A DNA stretch of 64,000 nucleotides from Luteolibacter sp. LG18. Its GTDB lineage: Bacteria; Verrucomicrobiota; Verrucomicrobiia; Verrucomicrobiales; Akkermansiaceae. Positions 8,054 through 16,657 of this stretch are shown piece after piece; positions within the stretch are counted from its first letter, which is position 1; each line of letters begins with the position of its first letter. Under the pieces are notes generated by a model. That model was not told the DNA's origin and did no database searches. It worked only from the letters and a program-made list of their open reading frames with translations. The position numbers and the translations under genes are program-made. The stretch spans positions 1,984,001 through 2,048,000 of the forward strand of contig NZ_AP024600.1 in the NCBI RefSeq assembly GCF_036322585.1. The letters are read 5' to 3'.

Positions 8054-8124
8054 TACGGGTGATGAGAATCGAACTCACGTATCGAGCTTGGGAAGCTCGC
8101 GTTCTACCATTGAACTACACCCGC
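8054..8124 (-). tRNA. tRNA-Gly (anticodon CCC)
   Basis: Reading the minus strand from 8124: acceptor GCGGGTG pairs with CACCCGT, D stem GTTC/GAAC with an AATGGTA loop, anticodon stem CGAGC/GCTCG around loop TTCCCAA (anticodon CCC, reads GGG), and a T arm with TTCGATT. The discriminator is A and a CCA follows in the DNA (down to 8051). Cloverleaf derived by hand. Confidence 0.93.
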
Positions 8125-8246
8125 GTTGGGCGGACCGGGAGCAGGGCTAGCCCACCGGTGGTCAAAGGCAATGCAAAAACGCCCGCAATCGTCGAAAAAC
8201 CGGGGTTTTGCCATGCAAATTGCCCGTCGGAAATCCAAAAAAACTC

Positions 8247-8275
8247 TTGCGGGTATTTTGGGGTGCCTGTTAGTT
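8247..8275 (+). promoter_or_regulatory. Candidate promoter of tRNA-Gly(UCC)
   Basis: TTGCGG (8247-8252) and TTAGTT (8270-8275) are separated by 17 nt and lie 13 nt before the mature tRNA end at 8289. The rest of the 164-bp gap between the two tRNAs has no gene. Confidence 0.4.
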
Positions 8276-8288
8276 TGCGTTCGTCAAC

Positions 8289-8359
8289 GCGGGCATAGCT
8301 TAGTGGTAAAGCTCTAGCCTTCCAAGCTAGCTATGCGGGTTCGATTCCCGCTGCCCGCT
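8289..8359 (+). tRNA. tRNA-Gly (anticodon UCC)
   Basis: Acceptor GCGGGCA pairs with TGCCCGC (8352-8358), D stem GCTT/AAGC, anticodon stem CTAGC/GCTAG around loop CTTCCAA (anticodon TCC, reads GGA/GGN), and T arm GCGGG-TTCGATT-CCCGC. No CCA is encoded. Divergent from the Gly(CCC) gene 164 bp away. Confidence 0.93.
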
Positions 8360-8405
8360 TATTTCTCAGCCGGTATTTTCACATCAGGAAATTGACCCAG
8401 TCCCC

Positions 8406-9251
8406 ATGAACAAGACTGCCCAGCGCGCTATCTTCGGCGCAGCCTTCGGCTTCCTCGCTTCCGTTTCCGCGAATGGCGCGGAGGATTGCGCGAAGCTCAC
8501 TGCCTCCGTGAAGGAGGCTATCGCGACCAAGCCGTCCGATCTTCTTTCCATCGTTGAGCGCAACGTGGCCGCTCACTCCACCTGCGCGTGCGAGGTGGTG
8601 AAGGCCGCGATTGAAGCCTCGCAGGCCAATGCCGACACGGTTGCCTCCATCGTCCAGACCGCCTCCACCGCGGCTCCGGACCAGATGCGCCTGATCGCCC
8701 AGTGCTCGCTGGCCGCGGCTCCGGATGCCATCACCAGCGTGCAGGCCGTGATCGCTAAACTCGATCCGGGCACCGGCGGCGGTTCTTACAGCGCCAAGGA
8801 AGACACCGATTACCTCTGGGCGAAGAACACCCGCCTTGGCCGCGCCGTCCCGACCGACAGCGCCGAGCACTACAAGGTGGTGGACACCAATGGCGTCTAC
8901 CTCGGTGACCTCAATGCCAAGGAAGGCATCGACACCCGCGTCCGCGCCACCGCCACCGGCGGCGGCAGCACCTGGGTTTACACCGCGCGTGTCCCGGTTC
9001 CGGGTGAAGGCTGGATCAAGGTGGCCGGCGGCTACCTCGCCCTCCGCAGCGCCGACAATCTCGACTTCTATCTCCAGAGCATCGACGAGGAGTTCAACCC
9101 GCTGAATTTCCCGGGTCAAGGCGCGGTCAATTTCGGCCCTCCCGGCACCCGTCCCCCGGGTGGTCTGCTGCCTCCCGGTCCTGGTGCTGGATTCCCGCCG
9201 ATTCTGGAGCCCCCGTCCTCCACGGAGACGGAGTTCTCCAATCCGACCTGA
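8406..9251 (+). CDS. Secreted protein of unknown function, heading the polysaccharide-export genes
   Basis: 281 residues; I do not recognise a named domain. A signal peptide (about 1-25, ending SANGA) is followed by an Ala-rich helical half with Cys at intervals (EDCAKL, STCACEVVKAA, IAQCSLAAAPDA), then a beta-rich, SH3-like stretch (YKVVDTNGVYLGDL, WVYTARVPVPGEGWIKVAGGYL) and a Pro/Gly-rich C-terminus (PPGTRPPGGLLPPGPG). It lies 45 bp upstream of an outer-membrane barrel gene, so it may be a periplasmic or surface partner in the same export system. No transmembrane segment besides the signal. Confidence 0.65.
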   Translation: MNKTAQRAIFGAAFGFLASVSANGAEDCAKLTASVKEAIATKPSDLLSIVERNVAAHSTCACEVVKAAIEASQANADTVASIVQTASTAAPDQMRLIAQCSLAAAPDAITSVQAVIAKLDPGTGGGSYSAKEDTDYLWAKNTRLGRAVPTDSAEHYKVVDTNGVYLGDLNAKEGIDTRVRATATGGGSTWVYTARVPVPGEGWIKVAGGYLALRSADNLDFYLQSIDEEFNPLNFPGQGAVNFGPPGTRPPGGLLPPGPGAGFPPILEPPSSTETEFSNPT

Positions 9252-9296
9252 ATAGACCTACCCCCCCATTCTGTTCACCCGTAATTTCCAGCTCCG

Positions 9297-10643
9297 ATGA
9301 AACGCACCCTTCTTGCCGGCGTCGCCGGTTTGTCCGCCCTGGGCTCCGCCTCCGGGGAAGGCCTTTATTACGCCGGTTCCGAAAGCCAGGAGAGCACTCC
9401 GCTCAAATGGACCGTCGGCATCAATTTCACCTACGACGACAACGTCAACCCGACCGCCACCCCGGTCATTCCCGACCCGAACAACCCCGGTGGGCTGCTG
9501 GCGAATCCCGGCTACAAGGAAGAGGCGTTCAGCGCGAATCCTTACGTCGGTCTGTCGTTCGTGTCCACGAATCCGCAGACCACGTGGGATGTCTATGCCC
9601 GCCTCGGCCTGATTTACTACTTCGACAAGCCGAGCGCTTCCGGTTCGGATGATCTTTACACCCAGGCCCGTGCCGGGGTGAACCTGACCCACCGCTTCAA
9701 CGAGCGCCTTCGCCTGAGCAGCCGCAGCTTCGTTTCCTACGAGCTGGAACCGGATTACGCTTACGGCTACGCCACGTCCCGTCAGGTCGGCGAGTATTTC
9801 TACTGGGAAACCGACAACGCTCTTGGCTACCGGTGGACCGAACGCCTTGCGACCTACACCGGTCTGGCGCTGCGCGGCCTCTCCTACGATAGCAACGTTC
9901 CGAATGCGGACCGTTTCACGTGGGAAGCTTACAACCAGTTCCGCTACCAGGTCAGCCCGCAGGCTGTCGTGACCGCGGAGTACCGCTACGGTCAGACCAC
10001 TGCGGACGGCCTCGCTTCCGACGCGACCGACCAGTATGCCTTGCTGGGCGTGGAATACCGTCTCAGCCCGAACACCATTTTCGTGGCGAAGGCTGGTGTG
10101 CAGCTCCACGACGTGGATACCGTGAGCGGTAACGGTGATACCACCAACCCGTATTTCGAAGCGGCTCTGAATTCGCAGATCAACTCCGCCTTCCGGGTGC
10201 GTGCGTTCGCCCGCTACTCCAATGAGAACTACGACACCGTTCGCACCGTGTTCGGCGCCATCAACGGCACCAACCAGTTCGACCTGTATGAGTTCACCTC
10301 CCGTGAGACCCTGCGCCTTGGCGTGAGCGCGGATTACACGCTCTCCCAGCGCCTGTCGCTGTTTGCCGGCGTGGATTACATCCCGGCAAGCTTTGACAAC
10401 GGTCTGCTCCGGAACTCGGCTGCGCAGCCGCCGGCCCAGATTGGCGACGATTTCGGGGGCATTCCCGCGGCGGTCAGTGGCCTGAGCGAAGACATGTTCA
10501 ACGCCTACATCGGCGTGTCGGTCAAGCTCACCGATCGCATCACCGGCGACGTGTCCTACAACTACACGGACTCCAGCTCGGACCTCTTTGCGAACACTTA
10601 CAACCGGAACCGCATCAACGTGGGTGTCCGTGCCGAGTTCTAA
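9297..10643 (+). CDS. Outer-membrane beta-barrel protein linked to exopolysaccharide export
   Basis: 448 residues with a signal peptide (MKRTLLAGVAGLSALGSASG). The body alternates hydrophobic and polar residues in many aromatic-rich strands (WTVGINFTYDDNVNP, TWDVYARLGLIYYF, ERLRLSSRSFVSYELEP), and the last strand NRINVGVRAEF ends in Phe as expected for BAM-dependent insertion. Such barrels of about 400-450 residues accompany EPS/exosortase-type clusters. It is followed by a terminator (10691) and then the chain-length kinase gene, consistent with a role in secretion or anchoring of polysaccharide; this role is inferred from context. Confidence 0.72.
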   Translation: MKRTLLAGVAGLSALGSASGEGLYYAGSESQESTPLKWTVGINFTYDDNVNPTATPVIPDPNNPGGLLANPGYKEEAFSANPYVGLSFVSTNPQTTWDVYARLGLIYYFDKPSASGSDDLYTQARAGVNLTHRFNERLRLSSRSFVSYELEPDYAYGYATSRQVGEYFYWETDNALGYRWTERLATYTGLALRGLSYDSNVPNADRFTWEAYNQFRYQVSPQAVVTAEYRYGQTTADGLASDATDQYALLGVEYRLSPNTIFVAKAGVQLHDVDTVSGNGDTTNPYFEAALNSQINSAFRVRAFARYSNENYDTVRTVFGAINGTNQFDLYEFTSRETLRLGVSADYTLSQRLSLFAGVDYIPASFDNGLLRNSAAQPPAQIGDDFGGIPAAVSGLSEDMFNAYIGVSVKLTDRITGDVSYNYTDSSSDLFANTYNRNRINVGVRAEF

Positions 10644-10690
10644 GTCGGTTCACGCTGTTACAAAACGTCACGACATTTGACTTCCCCGGG

Positions 10691-10727
10691 ACTCCCGCAA
10701 TGATTCCATTGCGGGAGTTCGTCTTTT
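10691..10727 (+). terminator. Rho-independent-type terminator
   Basis: A perfect 12-bp stem (ACTCCCGCAATG / CATTGCGGGAGT) with a 4-nt loop, followed by TCGTCTTTT. It is 47 bp after the barrel gene and separates it from the BY-kinase gene. Confidence 0.8.
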
Positions 10728-10767
10728 GAAGGGGATCGTCTTTCAGAATCCTCTCCCGTCCCAAGCC

Positions 10768-12942
10768 ATGAATCCGCAGACTCCCACCCCCTCCGAGGCG
10801 ACCCTGCACGCGGTCGACTACTGGCAGGTTATCAAGAACCGGTATGGTGTCATCCTGTTGACGCTGCTTCTGGTGTTCATGACGGCCGCGGTGATCACCT
10901 ACGTGATGCCGAAGAAGTACGAAAGCACCGCCGTGGTGGAAGTGCGCCCCCCGTCGCCAGGTTTGACGGTGCTGGGCAAGGAAACCGCCGAATTGAGCAC
11001 GGGGGTGGTGACCCAGCAGTTCTTCGCGACCCAGTTCGAAATCATCAAGTCCCGCAATGTGCTGATGAAGGTCTCCGACCAGCTTGAGTTGCCGAACCGC
11101 TGGTCCTACGACAAGGAGAGCGTCTTGCTCATCCTGAAGGGGATCATCGACGCCCAGAGCCGCCGCGGCACCGACCTGATCGACATCAAGGTCCGCCATA
11201 CCAACAAGGAAGACGCCCGCGACATCGCCGACGAGGTGGCGAAGGCCTACCGCGCGTATCGCATGGAGGATGAGAACGCCGATTCCGATGCCGCTCTCAA
11301 GGAGTTGCGCCGACTGGTGCAGGCCCAGGAGGACCGGGTGGAGGAGAAGCGGAAGCTGCTGACCAACATCCTGCGCACCAAGCAGATCATTCTGACCGGT
11401 CAGGAAAGTGTGTATCGTTCCGACATCAACGAGGATGATCGGGGGGCTGCCAGCGCCCGGGACACCGCCAACAAGCTCGAGCAGGAGAAGATCCAGCTCG
11501 AGAGTCAGATCCAGACCCTGCTCAAGTACAACAGCGACCAGCTCCTGGCCTATGCCGCCGGGCTCAACCTGCCGGAAAACATCATCAAGACGATGTATCC
11601 GCAGTATCTCGAACAGCAGCGGATGCTTGGCACGCTGAAGACCCAGGGTCTCGGCGATCGCCACCCGACGGTGCAGGCCCAGACGCAGGCGCTGGAGAAG
11701 ATGAAGCGCCAGCTCGATGACGGGGTGGTGAGCCTGCGCGACACGCTGCGGGCCCAGCTTGCTTTGGCCGAGGATCGTCTCGCCAAGGTCAAGATCCTCA
11801 GCGAGCAGAAGTTGGAAGGCGCGCTCGAGCGCTCGATCGATTCGACGGATTACGCCTCGGCGAAGCGGGAGCTGGAAAGCTCCCAGACGATGCTGGACTC
11901 CATGAAACTCAAACTCGCAGGGGAAGAAGCCCAGCGCAAGGTGACGAGCCCGTTCGTGAAGGTTCATGAAAACCCGGTGATCGCGAATGGTCCTGTGAGC
12001 CCGAACGTGACGCTGAACCTGATCCTCGGTGCCGTGGTCGGCTTGGTCTTCGGGGTGGGTATCGCCTTCTTCCTGGAGTACCTCGACACCTCGGTGAAGA
12101 CCCTGGAGGACGTCGAGCGCTACCTCCAGGTGCCGGTGCTTGCGGTGGTGCCGAAGGACGTGGGCGTGCTGCACAAGCAGAGCGGCATGAGCCCGGATGC
12201 GGAAGCCTACCGTATCCTGCGCACGAACATCGAGTTCAACCGCAAGAATCCCGAGGACAATTCGATCACGGTGGTGTCCGGCGGTGCCGGCGAAGGCAAA
12301 TCGACCACGTTGGTCAACCTCGCCTACATCTGCGCCCAGGGCGGCTACACCACCCTCATGATCGACGCCGACTTGCGTCGTCCTCGCCTCCACACCTTCT
12401 TCGACATCAACAACTCGGTGGGCCTGACCAACTACCTCACCACCGAGCTGATGCTGGAGGACGTGATTCTTCAGACCCCGGTCGACAACCTCTATTTCAT
12501 GCCGTCCGGCATCCTGCCGGCGGATGCCGCGGGCATCTTGAACTCCCGCCGCATGTCCGAGCTGATCCAGGATGTGAAGCAGCGCTTCGACCTGGTGCTG
12601 GTGGACAGCCCGCCGATCCTCGGTGTGAGCGATGCCTCCGTGCTGGCGAGCGAAGTGGACCTTACCATGATCGTGGTGCAGCACCGCAAGCTGCCGCGTA
12701 ACATGCTGATGCGCGTGAAGCGCGCGGTGGAAGACGTGGGTGGCCACGTCATCGGGGTGGTGCTCAACAACGTGGATGTCCGCAGCGACAGCCAGTATCA
12801 GTACTACACCAGCTACTACACGTATTACGCTCCGGCGGAATCCCAGCCGGTGGCATCGACCGCGTCGGCTCCGGCGGCGGGTGCGGTGGCTCCCGCTCCC
12901 CGTCCGCAAGCGGGCGGCAAGGGCGATTCCGAGCTGTATTGA
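10768..12942 (+). CDS. Polysaccharide co-polymerase / tyrosine autokinase (Wzz + BY-kinase)
   Basis: 724 residues, inner membrane. The N-terminal Wzz domain has a first TM segment (ILLTLLLVFMTAAVITYVM) and a long periplasmic coiled region (about 190-390). A second TM (LILGAVVGLVFGVGIAFFLE, about 413-432) leads to a cytoplasmic BY-kinase domain: Walker A GGAGEGKST (about 504-512), A' LMIDADLRRPRL, Walker B LVLVDSPP. The C-terminal tyrosine cluster (QYQYYTSYYTYY, about 675-687) is the autophosphorylation site of the family. It sets polysaccharide chain length with the export protein that follows 31 bp downstream. The ATG at 10768 is preferred to an in-frame ATG at 10726, which lies at the edge of the terminator. 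Confidence 0.92.
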   Translation: MNPQTPTPSEATLHAVDYWQVIKNRYGVILLTLLLVFMTAAVITYVMPKKYESTAVVEVRPPSPGLTVLGKETAELSTGVVTQQFFATQFEIIKSRNVLMKVSDQLELPNRWSYDKESVLLILKGIIDAQSRRGTDLIDIKVRHTNKEDARDIADEVAKAYRAYRMEDENADSDAALKELRRLVQAQEDRVEEKRKLLTNILRTKQIILTGQESVYRSDINEDDRGAASARDTANKLEQEKIQLESQIQTLLKYNSDQLLAYAAGLNLPENIIKTMYPQYLEQQRMLGTLKTQGLGDRHPTVQAQTQALEKMKRQLDDGVVSLRDTLRAQLALAEDRLAKVKILSEQKLEGALERSIDSTDYASAKRELESSQTMLDSMKLKLAGEEAQRKVTSPFVKVHENPVIANGPVSPNVTLNLILGAVVGLVFGVGIAFFLEYLDTSVKTLEDVERYLQVPVLAVVPKDVGVLHKQSGMSPDAEAYRILRTNIEFNRKNPEDNSITVVSGGAGEGKSTTLVNLAYICAQGGYTTLMIDADLRRPRLHTFFDINNSVGLTNYLTTELMLEDVILQTPVDNLYFMPSGILPADAAGILNSRRMSELIQDVKQRFDLVLVDSPPILGVSDASVLASEVDLTMIVVQHRKLPRNMLMRVKRAVEDVGGHVIGVVLNNVDVRSDSQYQYYTSYYTYYAPAESQPVASTASAPAAGAVAPAPRPQAGGKGDSELY

Positions 12943-12973
12943 CATCGTGCCGATCACCAGCACCTTTAAAAAC

Positions 12974-13543
12974 ATGAACTTGAAGAGTATCGTTTTCACC
13001 CTGCTTGCGGGTCTCGGGCTCGTGGCGTCTGCCGCGGCGCAGACCACGATCAAGGCCGGGCAGGCCATCAAGATCGACATTCGCGGCGTACCCTCGGAGG
13101 AGGTCGCCCGCGTGAGCGGGGAGTATCCCGTTTCCGACGGGGGCACCGTGAACATGCCGCTGATTGGCCAGGTGGCGGCCGCGGGCCTCAGCCCGGCATC
13201 GCTGGGCACCCGGATCGAGGCGGCTTACAAGGCCGCCGAGATCTACAAGAACCCGACCATCCTGGTGATCGCCTCGTCCGCGGAAACACTGGCGAAGCAG
13301 GTCGTGCACGTCGGCGGTCATGTCCGCCGCACTGGCCAGGTCGAGTTCGTGCCCGGACTGACCATTTACCAAGCGATCCAGGTCGCCGGTGGCGCGGATG
13401 AGTTCGGCGCCATCAACCGGGTGCTGCTGACCCGGAATGGCACGGTCCGGAAGCTCGATTTGAAGCAGGACCAGTTCAAGCGTTTCGTCCTCGAGCAGAA
13501 CGACACGATCGAGGTTCCCGAAAAGAACATCTGGGGCCAGTAA
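12974..13543 (+). CDS. Polysaccharide export protein (Wza-like, Poly_export + SLBB)
   Basis: 189 residues. Signal peptide ending ASAAA. The Poly_export domain (IKAGQAIKIDIRGVPSEEVA, YPVSDGGTVNMPLIGQV) is followed by an SLBB-like domain (VVHVGGHVRRTGQVEFVPGL, VAGGADEFGAINRVLLTRNG). It lacks the lipoprotein Cys and the long C-terminus of full-size Wza, so it is a short member that may assemble with the barrel protein at 9297. A long open frame upstream (from 12740) is out of phase with the kinase gene and has no matching content, so the ATG at 12974 before the signal peptide is used. A terminator follows. Confidence 0.87.
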   Translation: MNLKSIVFTLLAGLGLVASAAAQTTIKAGQAIKIDIRGVPSEEVARVSGEYPVSDGGTVNMPLIGQVAAAGLSPASLGTRIEAAYKAAEIYKNPTILVIASSAETLAKQVVHVGGHVRRTGQVEFVPGLTIYQAIQVAGGADEFGAINRVLLTRNGTVRKLDLKQDQFKRFVLEQNDTIEVPEKNIWGQ

Positions 13544-13553
13544 GGTTCCCTCC

Positions 13554-13584
13554 GGCACCGGTTCTCATGAGCCGGTGCCTTTTT
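13554..13584 (+). terminator. Rho-independent terminator of the export operon
   Basis: GGCACCGGTTC pairs with GAGCCGGTGCC (one G-T pair) around a TCAT loop, followed by TTTTT. It begins 11 bp after the export protein's stop codon. Confidence 0.85.
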
Positions 13585-13595
13585 CGTGTACGACC

Positions 13596-14306
13596 ATGCG
13601 ATTTCACCGCTCCAGCCGCATGTGCCTGCCGTCGCTCTTGCTGGCGATGGCCTGGGGCGGGGTGGGGCGGGCGGCCACGGGGCCCCCTCCGGCGGTGCTG
13701 AAGCAGCTCGGTGCGGAGGATTTCAAGGAACGGCAAACGGCGCAGGACGCGCTGCTGGCGTGGGGGCGGAAGACGCCGAAAACGGCTCTGGAGTGGCTTT
13801 ATCTCCGGTCCTTGGGTGAGGTCGATCCCGAGATCCGGCGGCGCTGCACCAGCGTGCTGCGGGAACTGGTGCTGGACGTCTACCGGCAGGAAGGGGAGGG
13901 CTATGTCGGCATCCTGATGCAGGCCGTGGCGGTGGTGGTCCCGGGCGATCCGGGCAAGCGCTTCGGGGTGCGGGTGACGTTCGTGATTCCCGGGGGGCCG
14001 GCGGCCAAGGCCGGAATCGCGGCGGGCGAGCTGATTGTCGGGGCCGGGGACCGGGTTTGGCGGGACATGGAGGCGGTGCCGGATTTCCAACGCTGGATCC
14101 GCGGCCACAAGCCGGGGACCAAGGTGACGCTGAAGGCGCTGCGTGGCAACCAGCTCGCAGACGTGGTGGTCGAGCTCGACCGCCGCCCGCCGGAGGTCGA
14201 GCGGATGCTGCCATTCGGGGATGTGCCGGACGTTGGCAAGCTGAAGCAGGAGGCGGAGGACACCTATTTCAAGGAGTGGCTGGAGAAGCGGAAAGCCCGC
14301 AAGTAA
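13596..14306 (+). CDS. Secreted PDZ-domain protein
   Basis: 236 residues with a signal peptide (the Met at 13596 or the one 8 codons on at 13620 would both work). Residues about 40-105 are helical with HEAT-like spacing (VLKQLGAEDFKERQTAQDAL, DPEIRRRCTSVLRELV). A PDZ domain then follows (GVRVTFVIPGGPAAKAGIAA, GELIVGAGDRVWRDME, VTLKALRGNQ), and the tail is charged and helical. No protease domain is present. It stands just upstream of the tail-specific protease, which also has a PDZ, so both may act on periplasmic proteins; the link is inferred. Confidence 0.72.
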   Translation: MRFHRSSRMCLPSLLLAMAWGGVGRAATGPPPAVLKQLGAEDFKERQTAQDALLAWGRKTPKTALEWLYLRSLGEVDPEIRRRCTSVLRELVLDVYRQEGEGYVGILMQAVAVVVPGDPGKRFGVRVTFVIPGGPAAKAGIAAGELIVGAGDRVWRDMEAVPDFQRWIRGHKPGTKVTLKALRGNQLADVVVELDRRPPEVERMLPFGDVPDVGKLKQEAEDTYFKEWLEKRKARK

Positions 14307-14397
14307 GCCGCCTTCCCGGTCTTTTAATAAATCGACATCACGCGGGGTTGTGGCAAGGTGGGGGGACTCCGCAAACACGTCCATCGTGCCCCCTTCC

Positions 14398-16653
14398 ATG
14401 AGTATCATCCGCATCCGCCGGTCGGTGCTGGCCGTTCTGGCCGCCGCAGTGTCGAGCACCGCATGCGCCCAAAAGGCCGATTTCAACGAAGTGGGGCGCC
14501 AGATGGCGATCCTGTTGCAGAACAGCCACTACTCGCGGCTGCCGTTCAACGCCAAGCTCAGCGAGCAGTTCCTGGACGACTACCTGCGGGATCTCGATTA
14601 TGGCCGCGTCTATTTCACGCAGCAGGATGTGGACCGCTTCAAGGCCGCTTACGGGGACAAGCTGCATTCGATGCTGCTCCAGAACGAGAGCATGAAGCCG
14701 GCCCAGGACATCTACCACACCTTCCAGGCGCGGGTGGAGGCCCGGGTGGCGGAGGCGAAGACGATGCTCTCCGGTCCGGATTTCGATTTCAGCAAGGATG
14801 AGACCGTCCAGCGCTCCCGCAAGGACGCTCCGTGGCCGAAGGATGAGGCCGAGGCGAAGGTGATCTGGCGCCAGCAGATCCGCGAGGCGGTGCTGGCCGA
14901 GACCCTGCGCCGCGACATGCTCGTGAAAATGGCCGCGGACCAGGGCAAGCCGGACCCGACCAAGGGCGACCGCGAGCCGAAGGACAAGATCAAGCTCCGC
15001 TACGACCGTTTCCTTCACAGCATCAAGGACGATGTGGATGACGAGGAGATCGCGAACTATTTCCTCAGCGCGGTGGCGCGGTCCTATGATCCGCACACGG
15101 ACTACATGAGCTTCCGGGAGATGAACCGGTTCAAGGACGGCATGAAGAACGAGCTCGTCGGCATCGGGGCGCTGCTCCAGGCCGAGGAGGACGGTGCCAC
15201 CAAGATCACCGGCATCGTGGTGAACGGCCCGGCCGACCGCGAGGCGAGCCTCAAGCTCAACGACCGTATCGTGGGGGTGGACAGCGCCAACGGCGGCGAG
15301 ATGACGGACATCATGTTCATGAAGATCGACAAGGTGGTCGATCTGATCCGTGGCAAGGAGAACACCACGGTGCGCCTGAAGGTGGAGCCGGCTGGCGGTG
15401 CCCGCGGCGAGACGAAGATCGTCACCATCACCCGCGGCAAGGTGGAGCTGAAGGACGAGCAGGCCAGCGCCGAGATCATCGAAATGAAGCAGCCGGGAGG
15501 AACCCCGCGCCGCCTCGGTTGGATTACCCTGCCATCGTTTTACGCTGATTTCGACGAGGGCACCACGCGCTGCTCGGTGGACGTCGAGCGCATCCTCCAG
15601 CGCCTCAACGAGGAGAAGATCGACGGCCTCGTGTTCGACATCCGCAACGACGGCGGCGGCTCGCTCGACGAGGTGCGCCGCATGACCGGCTTCTTCATCA
15701 ACCGCGGCCCGGTGGTGCAGGTGAAGAACACGCTCGGCCAGGTGCAGGTGAAGGACGCGGACAACCGCAAGCCGCTCTACGAGGGCCCGATGGTGGTGCT
15801 CATCGACAAGGCGAGCGCCTCCGCCAGCGAGATCCTCGCCGGCGCGCTCCAGGACTACAACCGCGCCGTGATCGTGGGGGATTCCTCCACCTTCGGAAAG
15901 GGCACCGTGCAGCAGCCGATGGACATCGGCAAGATGCTGCCGTTCTTCGCCGCCCGGGATCGCGCGGGTTTCCTCAAGGTGACGATCCAGAAGTTCTACC
16001 GCCCGTCCGGTTCCTCCACCCAGCTCGAAGGGGTGGCCTCGGACGTGGTGCTGCCGAGTCTCGCGGACGCGGTGGAGATCGGCGAGGCGTTCCTGGACCA
16101 CGCGATGCCGCACGACCGCATCCGTCCGGCCGGGGAGTTCAACCAACTGCCGAAGGCGGATTTGTTCCTGCCGCGGCTCCAGGAGCTGAGCAAGGCGCGC
16201 GTGGCCGCGAGCAAGGACTTCGCCTACATCACGGAAGACGTCACGAAGGCGAAGACCCGCATGGCCGAGAACAAGGTCTCGCTGAACATCGCCACCCGGA
16301 AGAAGGAACTGGAGGAGGCGGATGCCACCCAGAAGACCCGCAATCTGGAGCGCAAGGACCGTTTCAAGAAGCAGCAGGGCGAGGACTCCGGCCGCTTCAA
16401 GTTCTACAAGCTTTCGCTCGAGGACATCGAGAAGGGCGCGGACATCCACGCCTACGACCCGTCCGTGGAGGACGAGGGCTTCATGCGCAAGGCGAAGGAC
16501 AAGACCGAGGATCTCGATGACACCCCGCGTTGGCCCAGCGGCATGGACCCGGTGAAGCGCGAGGGCTTGATGGTGCTCAAGGACTTGATCGACATCACTG
16601 AGAACGCCCGCATGGCCGGGATGATCAAGAAACCGTCGGGAGACGCCCGCTGA
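14398..16653 (+). CDS. Tail-specific carboxy-terminal processing protease (S41, Prc/Tsp type)
   Basis: 751 residues, periplasmic. Signal peptide ends with an SSTACA lipobox-like stretch. Domains in order: an N-terminal Tsp helical region (to about 230), PDZ (about 255-345), S41 catalytic domain (about 365-560) and a C-terminal DUF3340-like region. The Ser-Lys dyad lies in VVLIDKASASASEILAGALQ and STFGKGTVQQ, about 25 residues apart as in E. coli Prc. It degrades or trims periplasmic proteins from their C-termini. The ATG at 14398 is chosen over one at 14350 because it opens on the signal sequence. The YggS gene starts 4 nt after its stop. Confidence 0.9.
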   Translation: MSIIRIRRSVLAVLAAAVSSTACAQKADFNEVGRQMAILLQNSHYSRLPFNAKLSEQFLDDYLRDLDYGRVYFTQQDVDRFKAAYGDKLHSMLLQNESMKPAQDIYHTFQARVEARVAEAKTMLSGPDFDFSKDETVQRSRKDAPWPKDEAEAKVIWRQQIREAVLAETLRRDMLVKMAADQGKPDPTKGDREPKDKIKLRYDRFLHSIKDDVDDEEIANYFLSAVARSYDPHTDYMSFREMNRFKDGMKNELVGIGALLQAEEDGATKITGIVVNGPADREASLKLNDRIVGVDSANGGEMTDIMFMKIDKVVDLIRGKENTTVRLKVEPAGGARGETKIVTITRGKVELKDEQASAEIIEMKQPGGTPRRLGWITLPSFYADFDEGTTRCSVDVERILQRLNEEKIDGLVFDIRNDGGGSLDEVRRMTGFFINRGPVVQVKNTLGQVQVKDADNRKPLYEGPMVVLIDKASASASEILAGALQDYNRAVIVGDSSTFGKGTVQQPMDIGKMLPFFAARDRAGFLKVTIQKFYRPSGSSTQLEGVASDVVLPSLADAVEIGEAFLDHAMPHDRIRPAGEFNQLPKADLFLPRLQELSKARVAASKDFAYITEDVTKAKTRMAENKVSLNIATRKKELEEADATQKTRNLERKDRFKKQQGEDSGRFKFYKLSLEDIEKGADIHAYDPSVEDEGFMRKAKDKTEDLDDTPRWPSGMDPVKREGLMVLKDLIDITENARMAGMIKKPSGDAR

Positions 16654-16657
16654 GCTG

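Noticed and set aside
10615-13209. 864-codon antisense frame opposite the BY-kinase gene
   Set aside because: Shadow of a clearly recognised Wzz/BY-kinase; low-complexity His/Leu/Arg translation without motifs.
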